Of a DNA stretch of 64,000 nt, positions 45,405 to 55,839 are shown one piece after another (within the stretch, counting starts at the first letter, position 1; each line of letters opens with the position of its first letter). The notes under the pieces are model-generated. The model was given only the letters and a program-made list of their open reading frames with translations. It ran no database searches and had not been told where the DNA came from. The position numbers were made by a program, and so were the translations under genes. The DNA is taken from assembly GCF_000719345.1 (NCBI RefSeq), contig NZ_JOFX01000009.1, positions 82,400 to 146,399 of the forward strand, read 5' to 3'. This DNA comes from Streptomyces sp. NRRL F-2664. Its GTDB lineage: Bacteria > Actinomycetota > Actinomycetes > Streptomycetales > Streptomycetaceae.

Positions 45405-45980
45405 AAGCAAGACGGTGTGGTGCGGGCGGCGCTGGAACTCCTGGACGAGCGCGGAGCGGAGGGCGTCTCGGTCCGCGCGGTCGCGGACCGTCTCGGGGTA
45501 CGGATGAACACCGTGCTCTGGCACGCCAAGTCCAAGGCGCGCCTGCTGGAGCTGATGGCCGACGCGATCGTCTCGGAGGTCTCCCACGAGGCGCTGCCCG
45601 AGGACTGGCGCGAGCGCGTCCACGAACTGGCCCGGCGCTACCGGCGGGCGCTGCTGTCGCACCGCGACGGCGCGGTGATCGTGGCAGGCACGCACGTTGC
45701 CGAACCGGGCACGCTCCGGTTCGCGGACCGCATGGTCGAGGCACTGCTGGCCGGCGGACTCGGCGACCGGGAGGCGGCCTGGACCTGCTGGTCCCTCGTG
45801 TACTTCGTGCTGGGCCTGGTCCAGGAGGAGCAGACCGCCGACTCCGCCCGGGGCGAGGTCCTCGCCGCGGCCCTGGCGCCGGGCGCCTACCCCGCTCTCG
45901 GCCGGGTCCGGGCCCACCTGGGCGACGCCTCCTTCGAGGAGCGGTTCGAGCACGGCCTGCGCCTCATGACCCGCCGCTGA
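45396..45980 (+). CDS. TetR-family regulator of the divergent monooxygenase
   Basis: 194 residues resembling TetR proper: the helix-turn-helix is VRAALELLDERGAEGVSVRAVADRLGVRMNTVLWHAKSKARLLELM (given here in parts: VRAALELLDERG, VRAVADRLGVRMNTVLWH). A TetR_C-like ligand domain follows. GTG 45396 sits inside the second operator with TAGACT seven bases upstream, suggesting leaderless translation. A drug-like inducer that is also the monooxygenase substrate is plausible. Confidence 0.9.
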   Translation: MTKKQDGVVRAALELLDERGAEGVSVRAVADRLGVRMNTVLWHAKSKARLLELMADAIVSEVSHEALPEDWRERVHELARRYRRALLSHRDGAVIVAGTHVAEPGTLRFADRMVEALLAGGLGDREAAWTCWSLVYFVLGLVQEEQTADSARGEVLAAALAPGAYPALGRVRAHLGDASFEERFEHGLRLMTRR

Positions 45981-45988
45981 CCGGCCGG

Positions 45989-46019
45989 GCCGGACCTCCG
46001 AGCGCCGGACCTCCGCAGC
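45989..46019. repeat. Two-copy tandem repeat
   Basis: GCCGGACCTCCGAGC (45989-46003) is followed directly by GCCGGACCTCCGCAGC (46004-46019) in the spacer between the TetR and reductase genes. No function is evident. Confidence 0.6.
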
Positions 46020-46072
46020 GCCGGATCGTCCCGCCCGCAGGCTCCCGCAGGAGAATCCCGTCGCACCGATGA

Positions 46073-48286
<2,214 letters not shown>

Positions 48287-48307
48287 TCCGGGCACGGCGG
48301 ACGGCGG

Positions 48308-48351
48308 ACGGCGGAGCGGCCCGGGACGAGCCTCCCGGGCCGCTCCGCCGT
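48308..48351 (+). terminator. gdhA terminator
   Basis: An 18-bp perfect inverted repeat (48308-48325 with 48334-48351) with an 8-base loop, followed by TTT, 22 bases after the gdhA stop. Confidence 0.85.
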
Positions 48352-48440
48352 TTGCGCGCAAAGAACGTGCCTATTACACGCGGGAGTTCGGAAGAACGCG
48401 TGTGCGAGGTGGAGGAGGTGTGGAGGGCCTTTTAAGAAAC

Positions 48441-48453
48441 CTTGTTGAACAAG
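48441..48453. promoter_or_regulatory. Palindrome upstream of the subtilisin-like protease
   Basis: CTTGTTGAACAAG is a perfect 6-1-6 palindrome about 100 bp before the protease start. TTGACG/CGTCAA arms (about 48517-48535) form a second inverted repeat next to the ribosome site. Both are candidate control elements in an otherwise AT-richer leader. Confidence 0.45.
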
Positions 48454-48553
48454 TCCTTACCCCCGGTTCGCCCTTGATTTGCTCCTGTCAATCGGAACAG
48501 GGTTCTGCAGAACGTTTGACGCCCCACACGTCAACACGAGGAGAACCCTCTAC

Positions 48554-49753
48554 ATGGCAACTCACAAGCGATCCAACGCCCTTCGCAACACGGCCATAGC
48601 CACGGGAGCCGCAACGGCTGTCGCAGCGGCCCTGTTTGCGAGCCCCCTCGCAGGGGCGGCCGAACCGGCCGAAGGGACTGTGCACGGCCTCGGCGTCCAG
48701 GGCGCCGTGGACGGCAGCTTCGTCGTCATCCTCGACGCATCCGCGAACAAGGAGGACCTGGCGAAGAAGTACGGAGGCAAGCTGGAGCGCTCCTACGGCT
48801 CCAAGGTCAACGGCTTCTCCGCATCCGGCCTGACCGAGAAGGAGGCCAAGCGCCTCGCCGCGGACCCGGCCGTCGGCACGGTCGTGCAGAACAAGCGCTT
48901 CACCATCAAGGAGACCCAGGAGAAGCCCCCGTCCTGGGGCCTGGACCGGATCGACCAGGCGGCCACGGCCGGCGACCAGAAGTACACCTACCCCGACGGC
49001 GGCGGCCAGGGGGTGACCGCGTACGTCATCGACACCGGCGTCCGCGTCTCGCACAAGGACTTCGGCGGCCGCGCCGCCCACGGTTTCGACGCGATCGACA
49101 ACGACGAGACCGCCGACGACGGCAACGGCCACGGGACGCACGTGGCGGGCACCATCGCCGGAACCGCGCACGGCGTCGCCAAGAACGCCAAGATCGTCGC
49201 CGTCCGAGTGCTGGACGACAACGGCTCCGGCACGACCGAGCAGGTCGTGGCGGGCATCGACTGGGTGACGAAGAACCACTCCGGCCCCTCGGTCGCCAAC
49301 ATGAGCCTCGGCGGCGGCGTGGACCCGGCACTGGACGCGGCGGTCAAGCGGGCCATCGACGCCGGCGTGACCTTCGCCGTGGCGGCCGGCAACGAGTCCT
49401 CCGACGCCGGCCAGGGCTCTCCCTCCCGGGTGCCCGAGGCCCTCACGGTCGCATCGAGCACCGAGGGCGACCAGCAGTCGGACTTCTCGAACTTCGGCTC
49501 CGTGGTGGACCTCTACGCGCCGGGCTCGGAGATCACGTCGGCGTGGAACGACAGTGACACCGGGGTCAAGACGATCTCGGGAACCTCGATGGCCGCCCCG
49601 CACGTCGCGGGCGCCGCTGCCCTCCACCTGGCGGCCAACCCGTCCGCGTCGCCGGCCGACACGGCCGCCGCGCTGACGGGGGCCGCGACGAAGGGAGCCA
49701 TCAAGAACCCCTCCTCCGGCACCGCGAACAAGCTGCTGAAGGTTGCGCCGTAA
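48554..49753 (+). CDS. Secreted subtilisin-like (S8) serine protease
   Basis: A 399-residue pre-pro-protease. Signal peptide to about residue 36 (AGAAEP), inhibitor I9 propeptide about 50-120 (FVVILDASANKEDLAKKYG), then the catalytic domain with Asp160 (VIDTGV), His193 (NGHGTHVAGT), oxyanion Asn280 (AAGNES) and Ser345 (GTSMAAPHVAG). No C-terminal extra domain, so it is released after autoprocessing. ATG 48554 follows GAGGAG. It is probably a growth-phase extracellular protease. Confidence 0.94.
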   Translation: MATHKRSNALRNTAIATGAATAVAAALFASPLAGAAEPAEGTVHGLGVQGAVDGSFVVILDASANKEDLAKKYGGKLERSYGSKVNGFSASGLTEKEAKRLAADPAVGTVVQNKRFTIKETQEKPPSWGLDRIDQAATAGDQKYTYPDGGGQGVTAYVIDTGVRVSHKDFGGRAAHGFDAIDNDETADDGNGHGTHVAGTIAGTAHGVAKNAKIVAVRVLDDNGSGTTEQVVAGIDWVTKNHSGPSVANMSLGGGVDPALDAAVKRAIDAGVTFAVAAGNESSDAGQGSPSRVPEALTVASSTEGDQQSDFSNFGSVVDLYAPGSEITSAWNDSDTGVKTISGTSMAAPHVAGAAALHLAANPSASPADTAAALTGAATKGAIKNPSSGTANKLLKVAP

Positions 49754-49775
49754 CGGTTCGGCACGCACGTCACGA

Positions 49776-49806
49776 GGAGCGGTCCCCCGCACAGGGGGGC
49801 CGCTCC
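49776..49806. terminator. Bidirectional hairpin terminator
   Basis: GGAGCGG-type arms (49776-49788 with 49794-49806), one G-T wobble, lie between the convergent protease and polyphosphate kinase genes. Confidence 0.65.
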
Positions 49807-49877
49807 CCGGCGTTTGCCGCCGTCGGCCTCGCTGCGCTCCCACGGGATCGGGACACCCGCGCCCGCCGCCCCGGGCG

Positions 49878-50807
49878 TCAGCCGCGGTTCTCCTTGCGGT
49901 ACCCGGCGGGGGCCTCCCGCACCAGCTCCCGGCGGGTGACGAGCAGCGCCTTGCGCGCTTCCTCCCCGACGTCGGGGTACTGCGGATCGATCTCCATCAG
50001 GGTGTGCGCGAGGACCGAGGCGGCACAGATCCGCGCGAACCACTTCCGGTCCGCCGGCACGACGTACCACGGCGCCCACTTCGTGCTCGTGGCCGACAGC
50101 ATCGCCGAGAACGCGAGCTGGTAGTCGTCCCAGTGGGCCCGCTCCCGGACGTCGGCCGCGGAGAACTTCCAGTTCTTCTCCGGCCGGTCGATCCGCTGGA
50201 GGAAGCGGGCGCGCTGCTCCTCCTTGGAGAGGTTCAGGAAGATCTTCACGACCTTGAAGCCGTTGTCCGTGAGGTACTGCTCCCAGCGGTTGATCTCCCG
50301 GTACCGCCGCTCCCACACGTCGGGCCCGCAGGACTCCGGCGGCAGCTTCTGCCGCACGAGGTGGTCGGGGTGGACCCGTACGACGAGGACCTCCTCGTAG
50401 TGCGAGCGGTTGAAGATGGCGATCTCGCCGCGCGCCGGCAGCCGCCGGGCGTACCGCCACAGGTAGTCGTGGTCGAGCTCCTCGGCGGAGGGCACCTTGA
50501 AGCTGCTGACCCGTACGCCCTGGGGATTGACCCCGCTCATCACATGGCGGATCGTCCCGTCCTTGCCCCCGGCGTCTATGGCCTGCAGGCACAGCAGCAC
50601 GCCGTAGGTGTCCTGGGCGGCCAGCCGGTCCTGGTACTCGGCCAGCAGCGACACCCCGGTGCGCAGCAGCTCGGCGCCGTCCCGCTTGTTCAGGCCGCCC
50701 TTGTAGCGCGGATCGAAGTCCCGGTCGAGGCGCACGCGCGACCCGGGCCGGACCCGCAGCGGCTCGACGAACTGCGCGATGCTCCGGGCTCTCTCGTCCG
50801 CCATCAC
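49878..50807 (-). CDS. ppk2: Polyphosphate kinase 2 family protein
   Basis: A 309-residue PPK2-type enzyme that moves phosphate between polyphosphate and nucleotides. Walker A-like DAGGKDG at residues 78-84, Walker B-like FNRSHYEEVLVVRVHP near 130 and the lid with RARFLQRIDRPEKNWKFS near 205. AMP- or nucleoside-diphosphate preference is not evident. Start GTG 50807 (AAGGA seven bases upstream); ATG 50804 is the alternative. It is single-gene, divergent from the TAP hydrolases. Confidence 0.9.
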   Translation of the reverse strand: MMADERARSIAQFVEPLRVRPGSRVRLDRDFDPRYKGGLNKRDGAELLRTGVSLLAEYQDRLAAQDTYGVLLCLQAIDAGGKDGTIRHVMSGVNPQGVRVSSFKVPSAEELDHDYLWRYARRLPARGEIAIFNRSHYEEVLVVRVHPDHLVRQKLPPESCGPDVWERRYREINRWEQYLTDNGFKVVKIFLNLSKEEQRARFLQRIDRPEKNWKFSAADVRERAHWDDYQLAFSAMLSATSTKWAPWYVVPADRKWFARICAASVLAHTLMEIDPQYPDVGEEARKALLVTRRELVREAPAGYRKENRG

Positions 50808-51110
50808 CCATCAGTCCTTCGCTGGACCCGCGGTACCGCGGCGTGCAACGTCGCGCCCGTCCGGGACCCCGCCGCACCGGGCGCCTCGCGTCCATTGTCC
50901 GCTCGCCGGGCCAAGATCGCCCGTCCCGCCCGTGCCGGGTGCGCCGGCCCGCTGCCGCGGGCGGGGGAGGGACCGCGCCGACCGGGCCGGTGATCCGCTC
51001 CGCGTGCGGGCGTACGGGGCACCCGGTAGCGTCGAGATCGAGCGTTCCGCCCCAACCGCTGCGGCCCGGCCCAGAGGTCGGCCGCCGATGCCGGCAGAGG
51101 AACGAAGGCC
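50808..51110. other. Divergent intergenic region
   Basis: 303 bp between ppk2 and the first TAP-type hydrolase. It must hold both promoters; I see no clear operator, hairpin or extra gene. Confidence 0.45.
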
Positions 51111-52718
51111 ATGCCGAAGACCCCCCACCGCGCGGTGACCGCCGCGGCCGCCCTGGTCTGCCTGACCGCGTTCGGCCCCGCACCCGGCGGCACGACACCG
51201 GCAGGCCCCCCACCCGGCGCGGCGACTCCCGGCGCAGCGACACCCGGTGGCACCGCCGGGCCGGACGCCCGGCCCGCCGGCTCGGCGCCACCCTCCCGGT
51301 TCGTGCCCGGACCCTGCCCGAAGCCACCGGAGCCCATCGAGGCGCTCGACGGCGCACGCTGCGGCCACCTGGAGGTCCCCGAGAACCGCTCCCGCCCCGG
51401 CGGGCGGACCATCGAACTTGCCGTCGCCGTCATCGGGGCCCAGAACCCCGCGAAGCCCGCGCAGGACCCCGTGGTGTTCATGGCGGGCGGCCCCGGCGCC
51501 GACACCTTCGACGACATCCCGTTCCTCATCGACTCCGGCCTGAACAAGGACCGCGACCTGATCATCATGGCCCAGCGCGGCAACCTCTACGACCAGCCGA
51601 ACCTGGCCTGCCCGGAGATCGACCGGTTCAACGCCCAGTCGGTGGGGCTCGGCTACGACTCGGACCAGGCCGAACAGCTCATGCTCAAGGCCGTCAAGGA
51701 CTGCCGCACCCGCCTGGCGGACCAAGGTGTCGACCTCGGTGCCTACAACACCATCGAGAACGCAGCGGACTTCGCCGATCTGCGCACGGCGCTGAAGCTG
51801 CGCCAGTGGAACGTCTACGGCTACTCCTACGGGAGCAACCTGGCCCTCACCTACCTGCGCCTGCACCCCGAGGGCATCCGCGCGTTCGCCGTCGACTCGA
51901 TCACCCCGCCCCAGCACGTGACCCTGCCGTGGGCGTGGGCCAGTACCGCCGAGGGCATCGACAACATCATCGGGGCCTGTGCGGCGCAGCCCGCCTGCAA
52001 GGACCGCTACCCCGACGTCCGTGCTCTGCTGACCGAGCAGGTGCGCAGGCTGGAAGCCCGGCCCCTGACGCTCAACGTCGAGCCGCCCGGCGGCGGGAAG
52101 CCGGTCACGGTCGTCCTCGACGGCGGCGCCCTGCTGAACCTGATCGTGGCCTTCACCCCCCGGCCCGAGGACCTTCCCGCGGCGCTCGCCGAGCTGGCCG
52201 CGGGAAACCCCGAACGCTTCGCGAAGGCCCGCGCGGCCGGCTCGGTCCAGAAGACCGGCGCGTTCGCCCACGGCCTGACGCAGTCCGTGGTGTGCGGCGA
52301 GTGGGCGCCGGGGTACTCCGAGGCCGACGTGCTGAACGCCGGGCGCAAGGTCTATCCCGCGTGGCCGGCCACGGTCCTGGCCGAGGTGCCGCAGCTCCCC
52401 TTCCAGTACCCGGCCTGCCGGGTGTGGGACGTCCCGGACCGTGCGGCGGCCCAGCGCGTGCCCACGGACAGCGCGGTGCCCGCGCTCGTCATCTCGGGCA
52501 CGTTCGACGTGAAGACCGGGGCGAGTTGGGCCAAGGACGTCGCCCGCAACCTGACCCGGTCGACCTCCGTGCTGTTCCCCGGGATCGGCCACTGGGTGGT
52601 CCCGCAGTCGCCCTGCGCACAGGAGGTGCTGGCCTCCTTCTTCGCTCGACCGACCGCGCCCGACACCGGCTGCGTGGCCGACGTCGAACCCAAACCGTTC
52701 ACGATCGTCCCCGAATGA
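51111..52718 (+). CDS. Secreted alpha/beta hydrolase, TAP (tripeptidyl aminopeptidase) family, copy 1
   Basis: A 535-residue exported hydrolase with signal peptide (AVTAAAALVCLTAFGP) and a Pro/Gly/Thr-rich linker to about residue 65. The alpha/beta-hydrolase core has oxyanion region FMAGGPGADTF and nucleophile Ser239 in GYSYGSN. The TAP-like C-terminal domain holds the Asp (SGTFDVKTGASW) and His (GIGHWVVPQSPC). It probably trims peptides outside the cell. It is followed 12 bp later by a paralogue. Confidence 0.9.
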   Translation: MPKTPHRAVTAAAALVCLTAFGPAPGGTTPAGPPPGAATPGAATPGGTAGPDARPAGSAPPSRFVPGPCPKPPEPIEALDGARCGHLEVPENRSRPGGRTIELAVAVIGAQNPAKPAQDPVVFMAGGPGADTFDDIPFLIDSGLNKDRDLIIMAQRGNLYDQPNLACPEIDRFNAQSVGLGYDSDQAEQLMLKAVKDCRTRLADQGVDLGAYNTIENAADFADLRTALKLRQWNVYGYSYGSNLALTYLRLHPEGIRAFAVDSITPPQHVTLPWAWASTAEGIDNIIGACAAQPACKDRYPDVRALLTEQVRRLEARPLTLNVEPPGGGKPVTVVLDGGALLNLIVAFTPRPEDLPAALAELAAGNPERFAKARAAGSVQKTGAFAHGLTQSVVCGEWAPGYSEADVLNAGRKVYPAWPATVLAEVPQLPFQYPACRVWDVPDRAAAQRVPTDSAVPALVISGTFDVKTGASWAKDVARNLTRSTSVLFPGIGHWVVPQSPCAQEVLASFFARPTAPDTGCVADVEPKPFTIVPE

Positions 52719-52730
52719 CCGGGAGGGCAG

Positions 52731-54353
52731 ATGACCCAGGCCCGTGCGCCCCGCCGCCACTGCACCGCACGGCTCGTGGCCCCGTCGTCGGCCGGCCTGG
52801 CCGCCGCCCTCCTCGTCGCCGGCCTGCTCGCGCCGCCGGCCGGGGCCCGTACCGCCGGCGGCCCCGCAACCACCCCGGATCCCACTCCGGGTGCACCGAT
52901 CGGCACGGTCGCCCGGACCGTGGGCGACGCCGCCTTCGAACCAGGCCCCTGCCCGAAGACCCCGGAGCCGATCGAAGTGCTCGACGGGGCCCGCTGCGGA
53001 ACGCTCACCGTGCCGGAGAACCGGGGCAAGCCCGACAGCCGTACGATCCGGCTCGGCGTCGCGATCGTTCCCGCGGCGACCGACGCCCCGAAGGCCGACC
53101 CGATCGTCTGGCTCGCCGGCGGCCCCGGCGACGACGCGGTGGGGGAGGCGAAGATGGCCATCGACGGCGGCCTGAACCGCGACCGCGACGTCGTCCTCAT
53201 GTCCCAGCGCGGCACCTACTCCGCCGACCCCGACCTCCTGTGCCCCGAGATCGACGAGTTCAACGCCCGCGCCGTCGGCCTCCCCTCAGACGCACCGGAC
53301 ACCGAGCGCCTGCACGTCGAGGCCACGAAGGCCTGCCGTGACAAGCTCACCGCCCGCGGGATCGACCTCAGCGCCTACAACGACACCCAGAGCGCCGCCG
53401 ACTACGAGGACCTCCGCAAGACACTCGGCATCGAGAAGTGGAACCTCTACGGCATCTCCTACGGCACCCACCTGGCCCTGGTCTACATGCGCCTGCACCC
53501 CGAGGGGCTCCGCTCGGTCGGCCTCGACGGCATCCTCCCGCCGTCCAGGGCGGGCTCGGCGGCGACCTGGAGCAGCGCCCGGCAGGGCTTCGACGGCCTG
53601 TTCAAGGCCTGTACCGCCCAGCCGGCGTGCAACAAGCGCTACCCGAACCTGTCGGCCACCTTCGAGCGGCTCGTCCGCGAGCTCGAGGCCGAGCCGGTCA
53701 CCACCACCGTCACCCTTCCCGGCAGCGACACACCGGTGAAGGTCGTCCTCGACGGCGGAGCCCTGGTGAACTGGATGACCTCGGCCACCCACGTGGCGCC
53801 CCAGGTGCCCGCCGCCCTCGACGAACTCGCCCACGGCAAACCTCAGCGCATCGCCCAGCAGTGGGCCGGCGGCAAGCTCAGCCCGCAGGCCATGGGCCGG
53901 ACCGCGCACGGTCTGGTCTACGGCGTCTTCTGCAGCGAGTGGACCCCGTACGAGACGCAGGAGCAGGCGCTGCGCGGCGGACAGCAGGCCTTCCCCTCCT
54001 TCCCGCGCTCGGTGCAGGAACAGGCGCCGCAGCTCACCTTCCTCCGCCCGGACTGCGACGTCTGGAACGTCCCCCCGGCGCCGCGCTCCATCCGCGACGC
54101 CACCCGCGGCGACGTCCCGACCCTCGCCCTGTCGGGCGGCTTCGACTCCCAGACCGGTGCGGACAACGGGGAGTACGTGGCCCGGACCCTGGACAAGGCC
54201 AAGGCCGTCACGGTGCCGTACGAGCCGCACGTGGTGTTCGCGACCTCCCCGTGCGCCCAGGAGATCGCCGTCTCCTTCTTCGACGACCCGGAGGCACCGG
54301 ACACCGCTTGCCTGAAGAAGCTGAAGGCACCGGAGTTCGAGATCGCCCCCTGA
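52731..54353 (+). CDS. Secreted alpha/beta hydrolase, TAP family, copy 2
   Basis: A 540-residue paralogue of the preceding gene, alike along nearly its full length (CPKTPEPIEVLDGARCG; LAGGPGDDAV; RLHPEGLRSVGLDGI). Nucleophile Ser243 in GISYGTH; Asp in SGGFDSQTGA. The catalytic His region reads PYEPHVVFATSPC, so the His context differs (EPHVV for GHWVV). ATG 52731 follows GGGAGGG. The pair arose by tandem duplication and may now differ in specificity. Confidence 0.9.
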   Translation: MTQARAPRRHCTARLVAPSSAGLAAALLVAGLLAPPAGARTAGGPATTPDPTPGAPIGTVARTVGDAAFEPGPCPKTPEPIEVLDGARCGTLTVPENRGKPDSRTIRLGVAIVPAATDAPKADPIVWLAGGPGDDAVGEAKMAIDGGLNRDRDVVLMSQRGTYSADPDLLCPEIDEFNARAVGLPSDAPDTERLHVEATKACRDKLTARGIDLSAYNDTQSAADYEDLRKTLGIEKWNLYGISYGTHLALVYMRLHPEGLRSVGLDGILPPSRAGSAATWSSARQGFDGLFKACTAQPACNKRYPNLSATFERLVRELEAEPVTTTVTLPGSDTPVKVVLDGGALVNWMTSATHVAPQVPAALDELAHGKPQRIAQQWAGGKLSPQAMGRTAHGLVYGVFCSEWTPYETQEQALRGGQQAFPSFPRSVQEQAPQLTFLRPDCDVWNVPPAPRSIRDATRGDVPTLALSGGFDSQTGADNGEYVARTLDKAKAVTVPYEPHVVFATSPCAQEIAVSFFDDPEAPDTACLKKLKAPEFEIAP

Positions 54354-54374
54354 CCCGCAGGCGTGCGGCGGGGC

Positions 54375-54413
54375 GGCGGACGAGGGCGGCGGACGACAGC
54401 GGCGGACGAGAGC
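54375..54413. repeat. Three tandem 13-bp repeats
   Basis: GGCGGACGAGGGC, GGCGGACGACAGC and GGCGGACGAGAGC follow one another in the spacer after the second hydrolase. They may be slippage products; no function is evident. Confidence 0.6.
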
Positions 54414-54482
54414 GGCAGAATCCTTTACTCATCGTGCGGACCATACGGGTGATTCTGGACGATCTTTGAACTTTCCGGTGCC

Positions 54483-54499
54483 TAAGATCCACCACTGTG
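54483..54499 (+). promoter_or_regulatory. Candidate leaderless promoter of the PobA-like gene
   Basis: TAAGAT at 54483-54488 fits a -10 box, and the GTG start at 54497 lies eight bases after it, where transcription would begin. No Shine-Dalgarno sequence precedes the GTG. Confidence 0.45.
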
Positions 54500-55708
54500 A
54501 CAGAGAGTCAATACGCCGCGGTCGCACAGGACTCGGCCGATGTGGTCATCATCGGGGCCGGTCCGGCCGGCCTGGTGCTGGGCAACCTCTTACTCCGCCG
54601 CGGGATCGACTGCGTCGTCCTGGAGCGCACGGGCCGTGACGCCGGGGGGAAGCGGGCACGGGCCGGTTTCCTCGCCGCCCACACGGTGCGGATCCTGGCC
54701 CGCAACGGCCTGGACGGGGGACTGCGCCGCCGCGGGCGCGAACACAGCGTGTGCGAGTTCCGCACCGAGGACGGCCGCTTCCGCCTGGACTACCGCCGCC
54801 TCGGCCGGAGTGAACCCCACACCGTCTACCCCCAGCACGAACTCGTGGCCGACCTGCAGGAGCAGTTCCTCGTAGCCGGCGGCCGCCTGCACTTCGACAC
54901 CGAGGCGCTCGCCGTGACCGACGCCGACGGCCCGGCTCCCTCGGTGACCGCACGGGAGGCCGACGGCCGCCCCCGCCGGTGGCGGGCCCGCTACGTCGCC
55001 GCCTGCGACGGCCGCCACGGAGCCGGACGGCGCTCGATCCCGCCCGGCACGGTCCGCCGCCACCACCGCGACCACGGTGTGACCTGGCTCGGCCTGCTCG
55101 CCGAGGCCCCGCCGAGCATGGACGCCGTGGGCTACGCACTCCACCCGAACGGATTCGCCGGGCACATGGCCCGATCCGCCGAGATCACCCGCTACTACCT
55201 CCAGTGCGCCCGCGGGACCCGCGCCGACGCCTGGACCGAGGAACGGATCTGGGACGAACTGGCCCTGCGCATGCGCGCGGCCGACTACGGACCCCTGCGG
55301 CGCGGACCCCTCCTGCAGCGCACCGTCGTCGACCTGGAGTCCGACGTGCTCGAACCACTGCGCCACGGCTCGCTCTTCCTCGTCGGCGACGCCGCCGGAC
55401 TGATCAGCCCGTCCGCCGCCAAGGGCGCCAACCTCGCGGTGCTGGAGGCCGAGGTCCTGGCCCACGCCCTCACCGACGCGCTGGCCCACGGCGACCCCGA
55501 GCCGCTCGACCGCTACTCGGAGCGCTGCCTCGTCCACATCTGGCGCGCGCAGGAGTTCTCGCACTGGATGGTCCGGCTGCTGCACGACGCCTCGGACACC
55601 GAGGGCACCTCGCTCTTCCAGGAGCGTCTGCGCCACTCCCGGCTCGCCTCGCTGCGTACCTCCTCCACCCAGCAGGACTGGTTCGCCGAGAACTACGTCG
55701 GCATCTGA
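54497..55708 (+). CDS. PobA-like FAD-dependent aromatic hydroxylase with a TTA codon
   Basis: 403 residues of the 4-hydroxybenzoate 3-monooxygenase type: VVIIGAGPAGLVLGNLLLRRG at 16-36, RARAGFLAAHTVRIL, QHELVADLQEQFLVAGG, FLVGDAAGLISPSAAKGANLA and the family ending WFAENYVGI. It would ortho-hydroxylate a phenolic acid using NAD(P)H. Codon 32 (54590-54592) is TTA, the rare leucine codon read by the bldA tRNA, so expression is probably development-linked. A methyltransferase gene follows on the same strand, suggesting hydroxylation then O-methylation. Confidence 0.88.
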   Translation: MTESQYAAVAQDSADVVIIGAGPAGLVLGNLLLRRGIDCVVLERTGRDAGGKRARAGFLAAHTVRILARNGLDGGLRRRGREHSVCEFRTEDGRFRLDYRRLGRSEPHTVYPQHELVADLQEQFLVAGGRLHFDTEALAVTDADGPAPSVTAREADGRPRRWRARYVAACDGRHGAGRRSIPPGTVRRHHRDHGVTWLGLLAEAPPSMDAVGYALHPNGFAGHMARSAEITRYYLQCARGTRADAWTEERIWDELALRMRAADYGPLRRGPLLQRTVVDLESDVLEPLRHGSLFLVGDAAGLISPSAAKGANLAVLEAEVLAHALTDALAHGDPEPLDRYSERCLVHIWRAQEFSHWMVRLLHDASDTEGTSLFQERLRHSRLASLRTSSTQQDWFAENYVGI

Positions 55709-55748
55709 CCGCCGCCGCCGGCTCCCCTCCTCTCCTGCGCCCTTCCCG

Positions 55749-55810
55749 GGGCCCGGCCCGCGGCTGCCCACGCCCCGCGCCGGGCCCGGCCCGCGGCTGC
55801 CCGCGCCCCG
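55749..55810. repeat. Two 29-bp direct repeats
   Basis: Copies at 55749-55777 and 55782-55810 differ at one base and have a 33-bp period. They lie just upstream of the fusion methyltransferase start. They are very GC-rich; they could be slippage or a leader element. Confidence 0.7.
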
Positions 55811-55839
55811 GGCTCCCTCCTCCCCCCACGGACACGGAC

